A stretch of 64,000 nucleotides of DNA from Caldicellulosiruptor changbaiensis (GTDB lineage Bacteria > Bacillota > Thermoanaerobacteria > Caldicellulosiruptorales > Caldicellulosiruptoraceae): the NCBI RefSeq assembly GCF_003999255.1, contig NZ_CP034791.1, forward strand, positions 2,582,501 to 2,646,500. The letters run 5' to 3'. The notes below the pieces were generated by a model that was not told where the DNA came from, did not search any database, and worked only from the letters and a program-made list of their open reading frames with translations. Positions 25,632-35,378 of the stretch are shown piece by piece. Position 1 is the stretch's first letter. Each line of letters opens with the position of its first letter. The position numbers and the translations under genes are program-made.

Positions 25632-25680
25632 CGTGCTAAATTCGTTTTTAGATATCAACCATTTAACTACATTTAGCACG
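25632..25680. repeat. Perfect 10-bp inverted repeat between cas1 and cas2
   Basis: CGTGCTAAAT at 25632 and ATTTAGCACG at 25671 flank a 29-base AT-rich loop. It lies in an unusual gap of about 250 bp between cas1 and the cas2 relic, genes that normally abut. It may be a hairpin in the operon mRNA or the ends of a small mobile repeat. No gene is seen in the gap (25500-25746). Confidence 0.6.
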
Positions 25681-25746
25681 CTGTGCCCGTAAAAAATGTC
25701 CCATAATTTGCTTTTTAACTTCTGTCAGGTGTCTTTGCAAGAGTTC

Positions 25747-26727
25747 TCACCACCACGCTTTTAGAGGTGAGTAAACTTGATCTCCTATAAAATGCTTTAT
25801 AAGCTTATAACACTCAAGCCTTATATATCCTTTGTAAGATACATTTCTGTTAAGCTGCCTGTGACGAACTGTTGTCTCAAGCTTGTTCCTCAGTTCATTT
25901 ATAAATATCCTTCTTCCCTCTTGATTCAAATAGCAATAATTCAAATCCTCATCAAAGTGTTCAAGTGTAATCTGGCGATTATTTAAAAGTTTGAAAATTA
26001 CGCTATCTACAACAAGAGGCTTAAAAATCTCTGAGATGTCAAGGCTGAGTGAAAACCTTTTTTCACTTGGTTCATGCAAAAAACTTATACTCGGGTCAAG
26101 CTGGGTGTGGTAAATCTCTGTTAAAACTGTGCTGTAAATCAGGCTATTTCCAAATGAAATCAAAGCATTTATCGGATTTGTCGGTGGTCTTTTTTCACGC
26201 TTTTCCATGTAAAAGTCTTCTGGCAAAAACTGATTGAAAGACGAATAGTAAATATTCCTCACTCTCCCCTCAAGCCCCATAAGCTCTGATATGCTTGAAA
26301 TGTTAAACCTGCCATTTTCCCATTCATCTTCAATTGCATTTAAAAAAGCCTCTGCTTCTTTTCTTTCTCTTAAATTTCTCATCATATGATAAACCGCTGA
26401 TTCGACAAAACAGTATGCCAAGAAGATTCTCTTTTCCCTATCAAGATAATGAAGTGCTTGCCGAACAACAACATCTCCAGAAACGTTTTTCTTGCGCGGC
26501 ATAAAGCTTCCTGCATAAAATCCATAATAGTTGTAAAAGTGAAGAATTATGCCGTATTGAGAGATATAATTCAAAGCCTTGGTATTCAAATCAACCTCAC
26601 CAAAGATATGAATTTGTTCAATGTTTTCGATGTCAATTGACCTCTTTTCAGTCTCTGTCTCAAAGTACAAGGTATTGTCTTTTCTGCGAAGTCTGCCATT
26701 TGAGGTAATGTAAAGTGTTTTTTGCAT
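25747..26727 (-). CDS. cas1: CRISPR integrase Cas1
   Basis: This protein of about 326 residues starts at ATG 26727 (MQKTLYITSNGRLRRK), 6 bases past the cas4 stop. It has the N-terminal beta domain (RSIDIENIEQIHIFGEV) and the alpha-helical catalytic domain with E in MGLEGRVRNIYY, H in SFLHEPSEKR and acidic residues in SLSLDISEIFKP. It belongs to the type I-B branch. In a complex with Cas2 it inserts new spacers at the leader end. It looks intact, but its cas2 partner is broken. Confidence 0.95.
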   Translation of the reverse strand: MQKTLYITSNGRLRRKDNTLYFETETEKRSIDIENIEQIHIFGEVDLNTKALNYISQYGIILHFYNYYGFYAGSFMPRKKNVSGDVVVRQALHYLDREKRIFLAYCFVESAVYHMMRNLRERKEAEAFLNAIEDEWENGRFNISSISELMGLEGRVRNIYYSSFNQFLPEDFYMEKREKRPPTNPINALISFGNSLIYSTVLTEIYHTQLDPSISFLHEPSEKRFSLSLDISEIFKPLVVDSVIFKLLNNRQITLEHFDEDLNYCYLNQEGRRIFINELRNKLETTVRHRQLNRNVSYKGYIRLECYKLIKHFIGDQVYSPLKAWW

Positions 26728-26732
26728 AGCTT

Positions 26733-27245
26733 TTACCCCCAGCAAAACTCAAAATACGCACAGGATTTGCATATTTTTTGCTTTGTAGCCGGCGGTGGAG
26801 TTACTTGAGAGGTTATTTTTTCTATTTCACTCAGCGCCTGCTTTACTTTTTGTTCATACTCAGGTGTAAGTTCTAAGATTTCTTTCCTGCGTTCTTTTGG
26901 ATAGTTGATTATACCTTGCTTTTCTATTCCTTTTTGCTTTAGATAGTAAAGATAATACATAACCTGCATTATATCTGCCTCTTTCATTCTGCTGCTGTAC
27001 TTTACCTCTCTCACTGCCCCATCTGATAGAATGTCAATCATAATAAGATTGTCTATCAAAACCTCTTTTGCATCTTCCTTAGGATAAGAATACTCATGCA
27101 AAACCTTGCCAAGCAGGACCTTGTCAGACTGATTTTCAAATGTGATGTTTTTGCTAAAAAGCCAGAGCTTTCTTTTGCAAACATAAAGGTAGTTGATTTT
27201 AATGCCTTGGAATTTGAGATCTTGCAGTTCCATTTGTTCAGACAT
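26733..27245 (-). CDS. cas4: CRISPR-associated nuclease Cas4
   Basis: This protein of about 170 residues is a RecB-like nuclease with an iron-sulfur cluster. The N-terminal cysteine lies in YLYVCKRKLW and the other three in ICKSCAYFEFC at the C-terminus. The PD-(D/E)XK core is visible as LIDNLIMIDILSDG, then REVKYSSRMKEADIMQVMYYLYYLK. Cas4 trims prespacers and helps choose the PAM side. ATG 27245 (MSEQMELQ) fits the family better than 27257. It lies between cas3 and cas1. Confidence 0.93.
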   Translation of the reverse strand: MSEQMELQDLKFQGIKINYLYVCKRKLWLFSKNITFENQSDKVLLGKVLHEYSYPKEDAKEVLIDNLIMIDILSDGAVREVKYSSRMKEADIMQVMYYLYYLKQKGIEKQGIINYPKERRKEILELTPEYEQKVKQALSEIEKITSQVTPPPATKQKICKSCAYFEFCWG

Positions 27246-27279
27246 CTCAAAAATCACTCTCTTATCGAAAATTTAACCT

Positions 27280-29508
27280 TCAAATCATTTCAGAAAGAAT
27301 AACTTCTTCATAGTTAATTCCAGTATTGCTATCATATCCTAAATTCAAAATATAAATATCATTAAAGAAATTGCGAGGTTTTTCTATAAACTTTTCTACC
27401 CTCCAATAAGGAACTTCAACAATATATTCCGAAAACCTGTCAAATATCTTTGCTTTCTCTGCAACATTTTCTGCAGCAGAATATTGTTCAAATAGCTTCT
27501 TAGCTTCTTCTCTATACATCTGAGGTATAGCACGCACATTAAATATGTTCCTCAAACTTTCATGTACTTCTTGTTTTTCAAATTCTCCATCAAATATACT
27601 TTCGATTAAATTGAGCATTTCTCTGAATTTGTTATAATACTTAGTATCTTTTATTCTTTCATAGGAGTATAATTCTTCTACCAATTTTGCCTTCTCATTT
27701 TCTGAAATGATTTTTTTATCAAAATTCTTTAGCATTTCTAAACTTATACTATGAATATCTTTATCATATACCTTACCTATACCAGAAACATTTCCAGTAT
27801 ATATGTACACATTAGGTTCTTCTTGGTCATATTCTCTTTTTCTGTAACAACGACCCATTCGCTGGAATAAACTATCAAGAGTAGAAAGTTCGGTAAATAA
27901 AAAGTCAAAATCAACATCAATGGATGCTTCTATGATTTGAGTGGTAATCCAAATACCACTGGTGCTTTTTGGCTGTATACTCTTTATCCTTTCTTCTTTT
28001 TCACGCCTGTGCTTTTGAATAAACTGGGAATGCAATAGCTCAACTTTTATTTCTTCGCCAACCGCCTTTTTTATTTGTTTATAAACCTCTACTGCCTTTG
28101 CTATTGTATTTGTAATAACTAAAACATTCTTTTCCTTTGCTAACTCTATTATTTTGCTAATGTCAGCCTGAATATCTTTTTCCTTTATCTTTATTCTGTG
28201 TCTTTTTATTTGTGAATGATATTCAATTGTTTCAAAATTAATACCCTTTTCTTTTAAATAGTCTTTGTAAATTGTAGGAAGAGTAGCTGTCATTATCAAA
28301 AATCTTGTTCCAAACTTGTGCAGCATTTCTATGCCCTTTAAAATAGTTGCAGCAATAACAGGTGAATATCCTTGAATCTCATCAATGATTATTTTTGAAT
28401 AAGCAAGAGTTGCTAATATTCTTTCATAGCCTTTAAACCTAAACGGAAAAGTAAACACTTGATCCATTGTTGTAAGCAAAAGTTGTTTCCCCAAGTATTT
28501 AGAAGATTGATAAATGGAAAATGCATCTTGGTGGTCATCTTCTTCGAAAAGTAAATACTGCAAACTTGTTGAATGCAAAAGCCCTACACTTTTAATTCCA
28601 ACATCTTTTGCTATTCTTGAATACATCATATTAAGAGCAGCTCTCATAGGAAGAATAAAAAAGGTTTTAGCATCCTCTGACCACATAAGGGCTGCTTCAG
28701 TCTTTCCACTTCCGGTTGAAGCTATGAGTATTAGGTTTTTGCCTTTGTTATCTTTTATTAGGTCTTGTAATTCATTTAACTTTTTAAAAGTATTTAGAAT
28801 ATAACATTGGGTTTTGCCAAATAGATTTTCTTTAGTTGTGTCTTCAACATCTACATGCGCAGAAGCGCAATGGTCTATCCTCACAAGAAGCCCTTTTAAA
28901 AGAATGTAAACAAGTAGTTCTACTTCATTTTCTCCTCCTTTTTTATCCCACCAAACAAGTCTATTGCTACTTGAAACATATTTGTAATACTTTTTATTAA
29001 GACTTGTTAAACTTATCTTTAATTTAGGATTGAGAAGTTGGTTGTTTATAATATCAATCTTTGGTTCTAACTCTTCCTTAATTACCCTTACAATCAGTTC
29101 ATATAAAACATCATCGCAAAGACTATCTCTCTCATGATGGTAGATGATTGCCTGCATAAATGCTCTTTCATAACCAGAATACTTCTGCAAAAGCCTTTTC
29201 GGAACAAATGCTGGTGACAAATAAGAATGCGGAATACTATTTTCAAATGTGGTCTTTAAAGCTTCCTTTTTCAAATGTTTTCTGATAACATTCTGAAAAG
29301 GGGTAAAAAGTTTTCCACAATCATGTAAAACGCATGCTGAATATAGCATATCCCAAAAAATATCTCTAACATTATCGGGTAAAATCGAATCTATTTCTTT
29401 TTTGTAGACATCTTTTAAAATCTGAAAATTATGTATTAGACTATCCACATGTTCTTGTAAGGTCTCTGGTGGTTGAGACTTTGCATAGATAACAATTTTA
29501 TCATTCAT
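27280..29508 (-). CDS. cas3: CRISPR helicase-nuclease Cas3
   Basis: This 742-residue protein has an N-terminal HD nuclease domain (H20 region, H62-D63 in VLHDCGKLF, and IIYHHERD) and a superfamily 2 helicase. The helicase has Walker A ASTGSGKTEAAL (about 270), the DExx box IIIDEIQGYSP, TATLP motif III, ITTQIIEASIDVD, and QRMGRCYR motif VI. It degrades DNA once Cascade has bound a target. It starts 8 bases after cas5. No defects seen. Confidence 0.94.
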   Translation of the reverse strand: MNDKIVIYAKSQPPETLQEHVDSLIHNFQILKDVYKKEIDSILPDNVRDIFWDMLYSACVLHDCGKLFTPFQNVIRKHLKKEALKTTFENSIPHSYLSPAFVPKRLLQKYSGYERAFMQAIIYHHERDSLCDDVLYELIVRVIKEELEPKIDIINNQLLNPKLKISLTSLNKKYYKYVSSSNRLVWWDKKGGENEVELLVYILLKGLLVRIDHCASAHVDVEDTTKENLFGKTQCYILNTFKKLNELQDLIKDNKGKNLILIASTGSGKTEAALMWSEDAKTFFILPMRAALNMMYSRIAKDVGIKSVGLLHSTSLQYLLFEEDDHQDAFSIYQSSKYLGKQLLLTTMDQVFTFPFRFKGYERILATLAYSKIIIDEIQGYSPVIAATILKGIEMLHKFGTRFLIMTATLPTIYKDYLKEKGINFETIEYHSQIKRHRIKIKEKDIQADISKIIELAKEKNVLVITNTIAKAVEVYKQIKKAVGEEIKVELLHSQFIQKHRREKEERIKSIQPKSTSGIWITTQIIEASIDVDFDFLFTELSTLDSLFQRMGRCYRKREYDQEEPNVYIYTGNVSGIGKVYDKDIHSISLEMLKNFDKKIISENEKAKLVEELYSYERIKDTKYYNKFREMLNLIESIFDGEFEKQEVHESLRNIFNVRAIPQMYREEAKKLFEQYSAAENVAEKAKIFDRFSEYIVEVPYWRVEKFIEKPRNFFNDIYILNLGYDSNTGINYEEVILSEMI

Positions 29509-29515
29509 TCTTCCA

Positions 29516-30223
29516 TCACCTCACAACAGGATAAAAAGCTACCAAGTCCCCTTCTTCATCTACTAAGAATATTCCATCTTCAATTACACTGCCCTTTTCT
29601 ATGTATTTAACTTCTGCTTTCTCTTCCCAAACTCGCAGTCCATTTAGCTTTTTGTAACTATAGTTAAGTCTAAATTTAATACCATTTAATCCAAAATTAT
29701 TTTCTTGAACACTTTTGAGATATTCTTCAGGCATATATAAATTACACTTTACAAAATAAGGCTCTTCTATCTCAGAAAAATCTATCTTCTCAGCCCTTAC
29801 AAACTTAATATCTGTAGCAAGTGCCAAGTCTTCATGTCTACCAACACTTAAATATGCGTCTGGCGAAATAAGTTTTTCAGCCAATCTCTCTAAAATTTTT
29901 TTATCAGGATAATACACGTGAATCAAAAGTTCAACATTATACAAAAGCTGAACACTAAGAGGCATACTTGTTATGTCACCATTATCTTTAAAAAATAACA
30001 TTTTCTGATAATTTGTCATTACCGCCTCATATGTGCCTTGTATAGAAATATTAAACCTATAGAAAAAATCTTTAGTAGCAAGAAGTTTATGAAACAATCC
30101 TTTGACTGTAGAATAAGGTGGCAGAGGATAGGTTTCTGCCACCTTGAGAGAAAAAGGCTTCTTATAACATGCAGTTTCTTGAAAAATTTTTACCTTTAAA
30201 ATATTTTCAAGCTTTTCTGCCAA
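29516..30223 (-). CDS. cas5: Cascade subunit Cas5 (Cas5t type)
   Basis: This 235-residue RAMP protein begins LKVKIFQETACYKKPFSLKVAETYPLPPYSTVKGLFHKLL, the Cas5 N-terminal pattern with the conserved PPYSTV turn, and later SVGRHEDLALATD. Cas5 caps the 5' handle of crRNA in the Cascade complex. It sits directly behind cas7 with one base between. The pattern fits the Cas5t group that travels with Cst1/Cst2. Confidence 0.9.
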   Translation of the reverse strand: MAEKLENILKVKIFQETACYKKPFSLKVAETYPLPPYSTVKGLFHKLLATKDFFYRFNISIQGTYEAVMTNYQKMLFFKDNGDITSMPLSVQLLYNVELLIHVYYPDKKILERLAEKLISPDAYLSVGRHEDLALATDIKFVRAEKIDFSEIEEPYFVKCNLYMPEEYLKSVQENNFGLNGIKFRLNYSYKKLNGLRVWEEKAEVKYIEKGSVIEDGIFLVDEEGDLVAFYPVVR

Positions 30224-30224
30224 C

Positions 30225-31235
30225 TCATTTCACCTCATAATAATCTTTTATCTTTTCTTTAACGTTGTTAAAAAATTCATCAACAGAAATTACGCCTGAT
30301 GGAACAAGTGAGCCTATCTCATCTAAATTTTCAAACACCCCTGGCATTGCTCCGATATATGTATCATCCTTAACCTTTTTGTTATTCCAAATCTGCATAT
30401 TAAGTGTAGATTCTATGGGTTCTTTTACAATATAATACTTTTGGTTTAGCCCTTTTACCTGTAATCTTCCTAAGAAAAATGGATGAACAATATCATACAC
30501 ACCACCAATAATAAAAAGCGGTGAAAGATTTTCGCATCTACCTCGAATGTTCCTATTTAGAAACTTTATTACATCTAACAGCTCTGAAACTCTTTTAAAT
30601 TTCTCCTCTTTTTCTACAACTTCTTTTACATTTTTGTTATCCTCAATCACACCTACACGCGACAAATCAATTGTAATTGTATACGTATAAAACGAATTAT
30701 GAAATTCTATATTAGCAATATTTGCGTTTCTATTCTTTTCTTTATCTTCTAATCTATCTGCCATTCCCTTATTAGATAAAAATTCCAAATCATTTTTATA
30801 AGGCTCTAAAGATATTGCATTAGAAAGTCTTACAACTGCACTTCTTGTTAAGCTCTCTCCTTTTTCCTCATCCTTTGTCTCTTCCCCCTCATTACCCTTT
30901 TTCTTTTTCCCTCTTTGCGCTCTTTTAGTGATCATATAGCCAAACAAGTCCAACTCCTCGTACTTCTTTATCGCTTCAGCTATATCTTTTTCTTCAATTT
31001 TAAATTGAATTGTCCCTTTTTGCCCTTCTCTTTTAGTTTCAACCAATTCCCATCCAAATCTTTCACTTCCTAGCCTTACAATATCATATCTCAAAGATTG
31101 TCGTGAACCAAAAGTGTATAAATTTCCATCTCCTCTTGCAAATTTCTTTAGCTCTGAAAAGTTAGAAAAACCCTCTCCATAGTTTAAGCTGTTCCCAAGA
31201 AATATTATTGAAGCAGTAAAGCCTTTCTTAACCAT
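30225..31235 (-). CDS. cas7: Cascade backbone Cas7 (Cst2/DevR type)
   Basis: This 336-residue protein of the Cst2/DevR family starts KKGFTASIIFLGNSLNYGEG and continues GDGNLYTFGSRQSLRYDIVR, with TRSAVVRLSNAISLEPY further on. A lysine- and glutamate-rich loop (about 107-127) interrupts the fold. Several Cas7 copies coat the crRNA spacer. Its ATG overlaps the end of cas8b1 by 8 bases. Confidence 0.92.
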   Translation of the reverse strand: MVKKGFTASIIFLGNSLNYGEGFSNFSELKKFARGDGNLYTFGSRQSLRYDIVRLGSERFGWELVETKREGQKGTIQFKIEEKDIAEAIKKYEELDLFGYMITKRAQRGKKKKGNEGEETKDEEKGESLTRSAVVRLSNAISLEPYKNDLEFLSNKGMADRLEDKEKNRNANIANIEFHNSFYTYTITIDLSRVGVIEDNKNVKEVVEKEEKFKRVSELLDVIKFLNRNIRGRCENLSPLFIIGGVYDIVHPFFLGRLQVKGLNQKYYIVKEPIESTLNMQIWNNKKVKDDTYIGAMPGVFENLDEIGSLVPSGVISVDEFFNNVKEKIKDYYEVK

Positions 31236-32850
31236 TTTCTACTTCCTCCTCTATATTTTCATTTTTATCCTGTTTTGTTGAACTTCCTTTTTCTTTGTTC
31301 ATCTCATATAAAATGCCAGCAACAAACGCTTGGGCAATTGATAAAGGATCTATTACATCCTTAAAGTCACTTGCTCCTTGAGATTGAACCAAACCTATGA
31401 ACTCATGTGGGATTTGTATTTCAGTATTCATGTAAACTCTTATAATAGTATCAAAAACTGTATGAAAATCTCCTACTTTTGCAGCATTGAGGAGTCTATA
31501 AACAAGAGCTGGTAATTTGTTTTCTTGCTCTTTCTCTATGTAATACTCTGCTATTTTTCTACCACTTTTAAAAAGTACTCCTAATCTGTCAGTAACCATC
31601 TTTTCATCTCCTTTTAACATTTGATTCCCTGTTATCAATTCCTTATAATATTTAAGCAAACATTTAATACGCACAGATAAGTAAATAGAATAAGCCTCTT
31701 TATAGAAAGAGGTATAAAGCATTCGATAAGTTTCACTGAATATCAATCTTTCAAGGCCTTCATTTTTCAATATTGCATTGACTAAGTTGTTTCTAAACTC
31801 TGTATTTTGAATCTTAGTAATACTTTTACCCTCTCTTGATACCAAAAACTTAGCAACGTGCTTTGGAAAACTCAGATAGTTTATCTTACTTTTCTTTACT
31901 CCTTTTGTACCGCGTTCACTATAAAGAGCGTTAAATTCAACTACCAAAATATTTTCAAATGACCAAAGCGCCTTAGTTTTTAGATATTTAATCAAATCTA
32001 TTGCAAACAATCTAAAAATACTATCTTCAAATCTATCTGTAGCAGATAATGCTTCCTCAACTCTGTCTTTAAGAGCATTGTTAATTTTTAAAAGCTCTTC
32101 TACAGAAGCATCTAAATTTACAAACACTTTGTATTTCTCTTCTTCTTTCTTAAATTTATCTTTATCTTCTCTTTTATATCGCACATACGTAATTTCAGAA
32201 ACGCCAGCAGGTGCAAACATAAATAAGAATACACATTTTTTGCAAATTGGAAGATTGTTATGTCCGTTCCAGAAAAAGTTTTTCGCCCCGTCTGAACTCA
32301 CAGCTAAAGGTACAAACCTCTTTTCATCAAATGTATCACCGCTTGAAATTTCACCACAGAAAACACAAGGTTTTGATGTAGGACCAGTTTTTGCTGTTTT
32401 TTTTCTTTTCTCCAAGTCTATTTGAATAGGTAATTTATGGTTGGAGTTTTTAATATTAAATAAACATTCTTTTAAAGGCCCAACAAAATGTTTATTAAAA
32501 TAATATTCGCAACCACTAATACTATCACTTTTTACTTCTACTTTGTGAGTCTCAGTATATCTGTTAACAAATGAAGCTTGACCAATAAAATTTTGCCCTA
32601 AATCATTTTTAAGCCATTCTAAAAATTCAGTTTCAGTTGAACTACTGTTAATTTTCTTAAATTCTGTATAGAAATATTCAAAATAAGCTTTAGGAATATC
32701 ATCAAGATATTTTTCCTCAAATTCAATAAAGTCATCGCAATAATTTAATGTAATATTATGATTGATATTAGATTTCGCATACTCTAAAACTCTACAAAGT
32801 CCCACTACGCACATATTATAAAACCAATCGTTAAGATGTATTCTTATCAA
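31228..32850 (-). CDS. cas8b1: Cascade large subunit Cas8b1 (Cst1, CXXC-CXXC)
   Basis: This 540-residue protein carries the zinc-binding pairs CVFC (about 163-166) and CKKC (about 203-206) that name the Cst1 family, followed by LFMFAPAGV. The large subunit reads the PAM and recruits Cas3. TTG 32850 with GAGGTG upstream is the start. Together with Cst2-type Cas7 and Cas5t it defines the I-B variant once called Tneap. The Lys/Glu-rich C-terminal tail is typical of thermophile versions. Confidence 0.9.
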   Translation of the reverse strand: MIRIHLNDWFYNMCVVGLCRVLEYAKSNINHNITLNYCDDFIEFEEKYLDDIPKAYFEYFYTEFKKINSSSTETEFLEWLKNDLGQNFIGQASFVNRYTETHKVEVKSDSISGCEYYFNKHFVGPLKECLFNIKNSNHKLPIQIDLEKRKKTAKTGPTSKPCVFCGEISSGDTFDEKRFVPLAVSSDGAKNFFWNGHNNLPICKKCVFLFMFAPAGVSEITYVRYKREDKDKFKKEEEKYKVFVNLDASVEELLKINNALKDRVEEALSATDRFEDSIFRLFAIDLIKYLKTKALWSFENILVVEFNALYSERGTKGVKKSKINYLSFPKHVAKFLVSREGKSITKIQNTEFRNNLVNAILKNEGLERLIFSETYRMLYTSFYKEAYSIYLSVRIKCLLKYYKELITGNQMLKGDEKMVTDRLGVLFKSGRKIAEYYIEKEQENKLPALVYRLLNAAKVGDFHTVFDTIIRVYMNTEIQIPHEFIGLVQSQGASDFKDVIDPLSIAQAFVAGILYEMNKEKGSSTKQDKNENIEEEVENG

Positions 32851-32915
32851 TTTTATTTCACCTCTATTAGTACTAAAAGCAACATATTATTTGGATTTTA
32901 GTTTAAATAAATACT

Positions 32916-33701
32916 CTATTTTACCACCTCAATAAAGCCAAATCCTTGTCCACGCCTAAAGCCAAGACCATTTTGATAAATCTCTTTTAAATCATCTGGA
33001 TGTCCTGATAGTTCAAATATACCGCCAAAGCCTGTAAGATACATAATTTCTTTGCCGGTGTTTTCAACAAACTCAGAAATTTTATGCTTTACAACAATCT
33101 TTTTGACATTTATTGGCTTAAAGCTAATTCTTTTATGAAGTCCTCTATTTTGCCCTTTCAAAATTCTGATATTTCTAATTTCAAAATCAATTACATCGTT
33201 CAAAACCTCTTCAAATCCTTCATCATAGGGCAAAACCGGAATTTTGTCATCTCCCTCTTTTTTCTCAATCAGCACAGGTGAAAAGGTTTTGAAAGTCATA
33301 GTTGAAGAAAATTGTTCTGGTTCTTTTATAAGGTATGCCCTCTTGAGTTTGATTTCACAGTTATTAGCCAATTTATGAGGATATAGTTTGCTGCTGATTA
33401 AACTATTGTAGATATTGACAAAAAACTCATAATCGGAAGTTGAAAGGTTTAAAACTATATCTCCTCTGAACAGCACTTTATCGTCTGAAAAATTCATGTT
33501 GGGCAAATTTACCGCATAAACAAACGGCTTTTGCCATTTATTCTTTTTATCCTCCCACCAATAAAGCCTTTTGAAATATTCCTCATTATATGATGATAGC
33601 GCTTTTTTCAAAAAAGCCATAAATAGCGTTCTATAGTAAACTGGGAGTTCCTTGGTTTCGTTAAACCCATTATGTACTTCAAATATAAATTTTGCTCTCA
33701 T
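32916..33701 (-). CDS. cas6: CRISPR RNA endonuclease Cas6
   Basis: The product of about 261 residues starts MRAKFIFEVHNGFNETKELPV and ends with the glycine-rich loop NGLGFRRGQGFGFIEVV, the Cas6 hallmark. It cuts the repeat RNA to free single crRNAs. I chose ATG 33701, 10 bases after GGAGAG. It is the first gene of the cas operon. A TATAAT box at 33754-33759 (minus strand) without a clear -35 may be the operon promoter. Confidence 0.92.
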   Translation of the reverse strand: MRAKFIFEVHNGFNETKELPVYYRTLFMAFLKKALSSYNEEYFKRLYWWEDKKNKWQKPFVYAVNLPNMNFSDDKVLFRGDIVLNLSTSDYEFFVNIYNSLISSKLYPHKLANNCEIKLKRAYLIKEPEQFSSTMTFKTFSPVLIEKKEGDDKIPVLPYDEGFEEVLNDVIDFEIRNIRILKGQNRGLHKRISFKPINVKKIVVKHKISEFVENTGKEIMYLTGFGGIFELSGHPDDLKEIYQNGLGFRRGQGFGFIEVVK

Positions 33702-33823
33702 CTCAAACAATCTCTCCTTTTTTAACAAATTCTTGTGTTAAACTGTATTGTTTATTATATTTCGACATTAACTGTAAAAATCCTTCTTTTTTAAAATAAA
33801 ATTTTTAAAGGAGGACAAAGAAT

Positions 33824-33972
33824 ATGACTAAAACTATCCAAGCTCAAAATAAAAAATTTTTAAAGTTGTATTACGTGATAAAAAAGATTACTGAAATACT
33901 AACTGAGAAGAAGAAACGTAATAGAAGAAGACGCCTGAGAAAATTTGATTTGTTTCAAATAATATCTCCATA
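33824..33972 (+). pseudogene. N-terminal stub of an IS5/IS4-like transposase
   Basis: After AAAGGAGGACAAAGA an ATG opens TKTIQAQNKKFLKLYYVIKK and continues to FDLFQIISP, then a stop. It matches the first 48 residues of the intact transposase at 39928-40872 (TKNIKAQNKKFLKLLFVIKK and onward) at roughly 70%. The frame ends inside a degenerate CRISPR repeat. Upstream DNA does not match the intact element, so it comes from a related but different IS. Confidence 0.8.
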
Positions 33973-34519
33973 GTCCAGATAAGACTGTATAAAAACAACG
34001 AAAGCTCTAGAAATAGTATCAATCGTTTACATCCCTTATAGTTCAGATAAAACCTGAACAAAAGAGAGAGTTAGCCACCTGTCCTGTCTGGTTTATATCC
34101 CTCATAGTTCAGATAAAACAAAAAGCCTGCAAGCATATGCTTATATCTATGCTTACGTTTACATCCCTCATAGTTCAGATAAAACGACCAAGCGAATGGT
34201 TTTACCGGCAGCAAATGAAGCGTTTACATCCCTCATAGTTCAGATAAAACCACTTGATAACATTTTAATGTCATTCAATTTTTATTGATAAGTTTACATC
34301 CCTCATAGTTCAGATAAAACACGTTTAGCTATTTCTTTCTGACATTTTAGCATTTAGCGTTTACATCCCTCATAGTTCAGATAAAACGATACAGGTCTAA
34401 AATTATTCCGTATAGTTCAGTTGGTTTACATCCCTCATAGTTCAGATAAAACATGGGGGAAATTGAAGTGTATAATTACATTCAAAAATAGTTTACATCC
34501 CTCATAGTTCAGATAAAAC
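33957..34519 (-). CRISPR. CRISPR array, leader-distal part (9 repeats, 8 spacers)
   Basis: Repeats are 29 bp and on the + strand run from GTTTACATCC through CTCATAGTTC to AGATAAAAC, at 34025, 34091, 34157, 34222, 34292, 34359, 34424 and 34491, plus a badly decayed one at about 33957-33985. Those at 34025 and 34091 each carry one change. Decay at this end marks it as the old, leader-distal end, so crRNA is read from the minus strand. Spacers are about 36-41 bases. The IS21 element separates it from the rest of the array. Confidence 0.97.
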
Positions 34520-34521
34520 TA
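34518..34521. repeat. Target-site duplication of IS21 (left)
   Basis: ACTA here is repeated at 36996-36999. AC are the last two bases of the repeat ending at 34519, and TA are the first two bases of the interrupted spacer. Confidence 0.8.
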
Positions 34522-34604
34522 TGTTATTGTCAATACCTTTTCCCCACTTTTGATAATATTTTTTCCCCACCTGTTTTAAAAAAAATTTAATTATCATTAT
34601 TTAA

Positions 34605-35378
34605 CTAATTTGACTCATTCTTGGAATCATCTGTTAAAGCTTTGATAGCACCCTCCCTTTGCTTCATCCTATAACTTTCACCTTTGATAACCACAAAATG
34701 ACAGTGATGTACAAATCTATCTAAAATCGCTGTCGCTAAAACTGGATCATAAAATATCCTCGGCCACTCTTCAAATACTTTGTTTGTGGTTATTATTATC
34801 GATCCTCTCTCATATCTCTTTGATATTATCTCATAAAAATCATCTACACTGCTTTGATTAAATTTCCTTAAGCCCAGCTCATCTATTATTAACAAATCCA
34901 CATTAACATAGTTTTTTAGCTTTTGTTGATACGAATTATCCGCTCTTGAAATATACAACTCTTCTAACATCTCATTTGCTGTGGTAAACAAAACTCTATA
35001 TCCAAGTGCTACAGCTTTAAGTCCTATCGCTATTGCAAGATGTGTCTTCCCTGTCCCTGGCGGTCCTATGAAGGCCACATTCTCTTTCTTGCGGACAAAT
35101 TCACAGGTCGCCAAATTGTATATAAACCTCTTATTTATTGAAGGCTGATAATTAAAATTATATTCTTCTAATGTCTTGTGCCATGGAAACCTCGCTTTGC
35201 TTATCCTCTTTTGATTACTGTTTATTCTCCTGTTACTCACTTCATCATTTATCAATATCTCAAAAAACTCTTGATACGAAAAATTATTCTTAATAGCTTC
35301 TTCTACTCTTAAATCAAAACTTTTTATTATCCCGGATAATTTCAAATCCTTTAGCTTCCCCAACAAAAGATCATTCAT
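34605..35378 (-). CDS. istB: IS21 transposition helper ATPase IstB
   Basis: This 257-residue AAA+ protein of the DnaC/IstB family has Walker A GPPGTGKTHLA, Walker B LLIIDELG and sensor region SIIITTNKVFEEWP. The N-terminal helical part (LLLGKLKDLKLSGIIKSFDLRVEEA) is usual for IstB. It assists IstA in target selection and strand transfer. Its ATG overlaps the istA stop by four bases. Intact. Confidence 0.95.
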   Translation of the reverse strand: MNDLLLGKLKDLKLSGIIKSFDLRVEEAIKNNFSYQEFFEILINDEVSNRRINSNQKRISKARFPWHKTLEEYNFNYQPSINKRFIYNLATCEFVRKKENVAFIGPPGTGKTHLAIAIGLKAVALGYRVLFTTANEMLEELYISRADNSYQQKLKNYVNVDLLIIDELGLRKFNQSSVDDFYEIISKRYERGSIIITTNKVFEEWPRIFYDPVLATAILDRFVHHCHFVVIKGESYRMKQREGAIKALTDDSKNESN

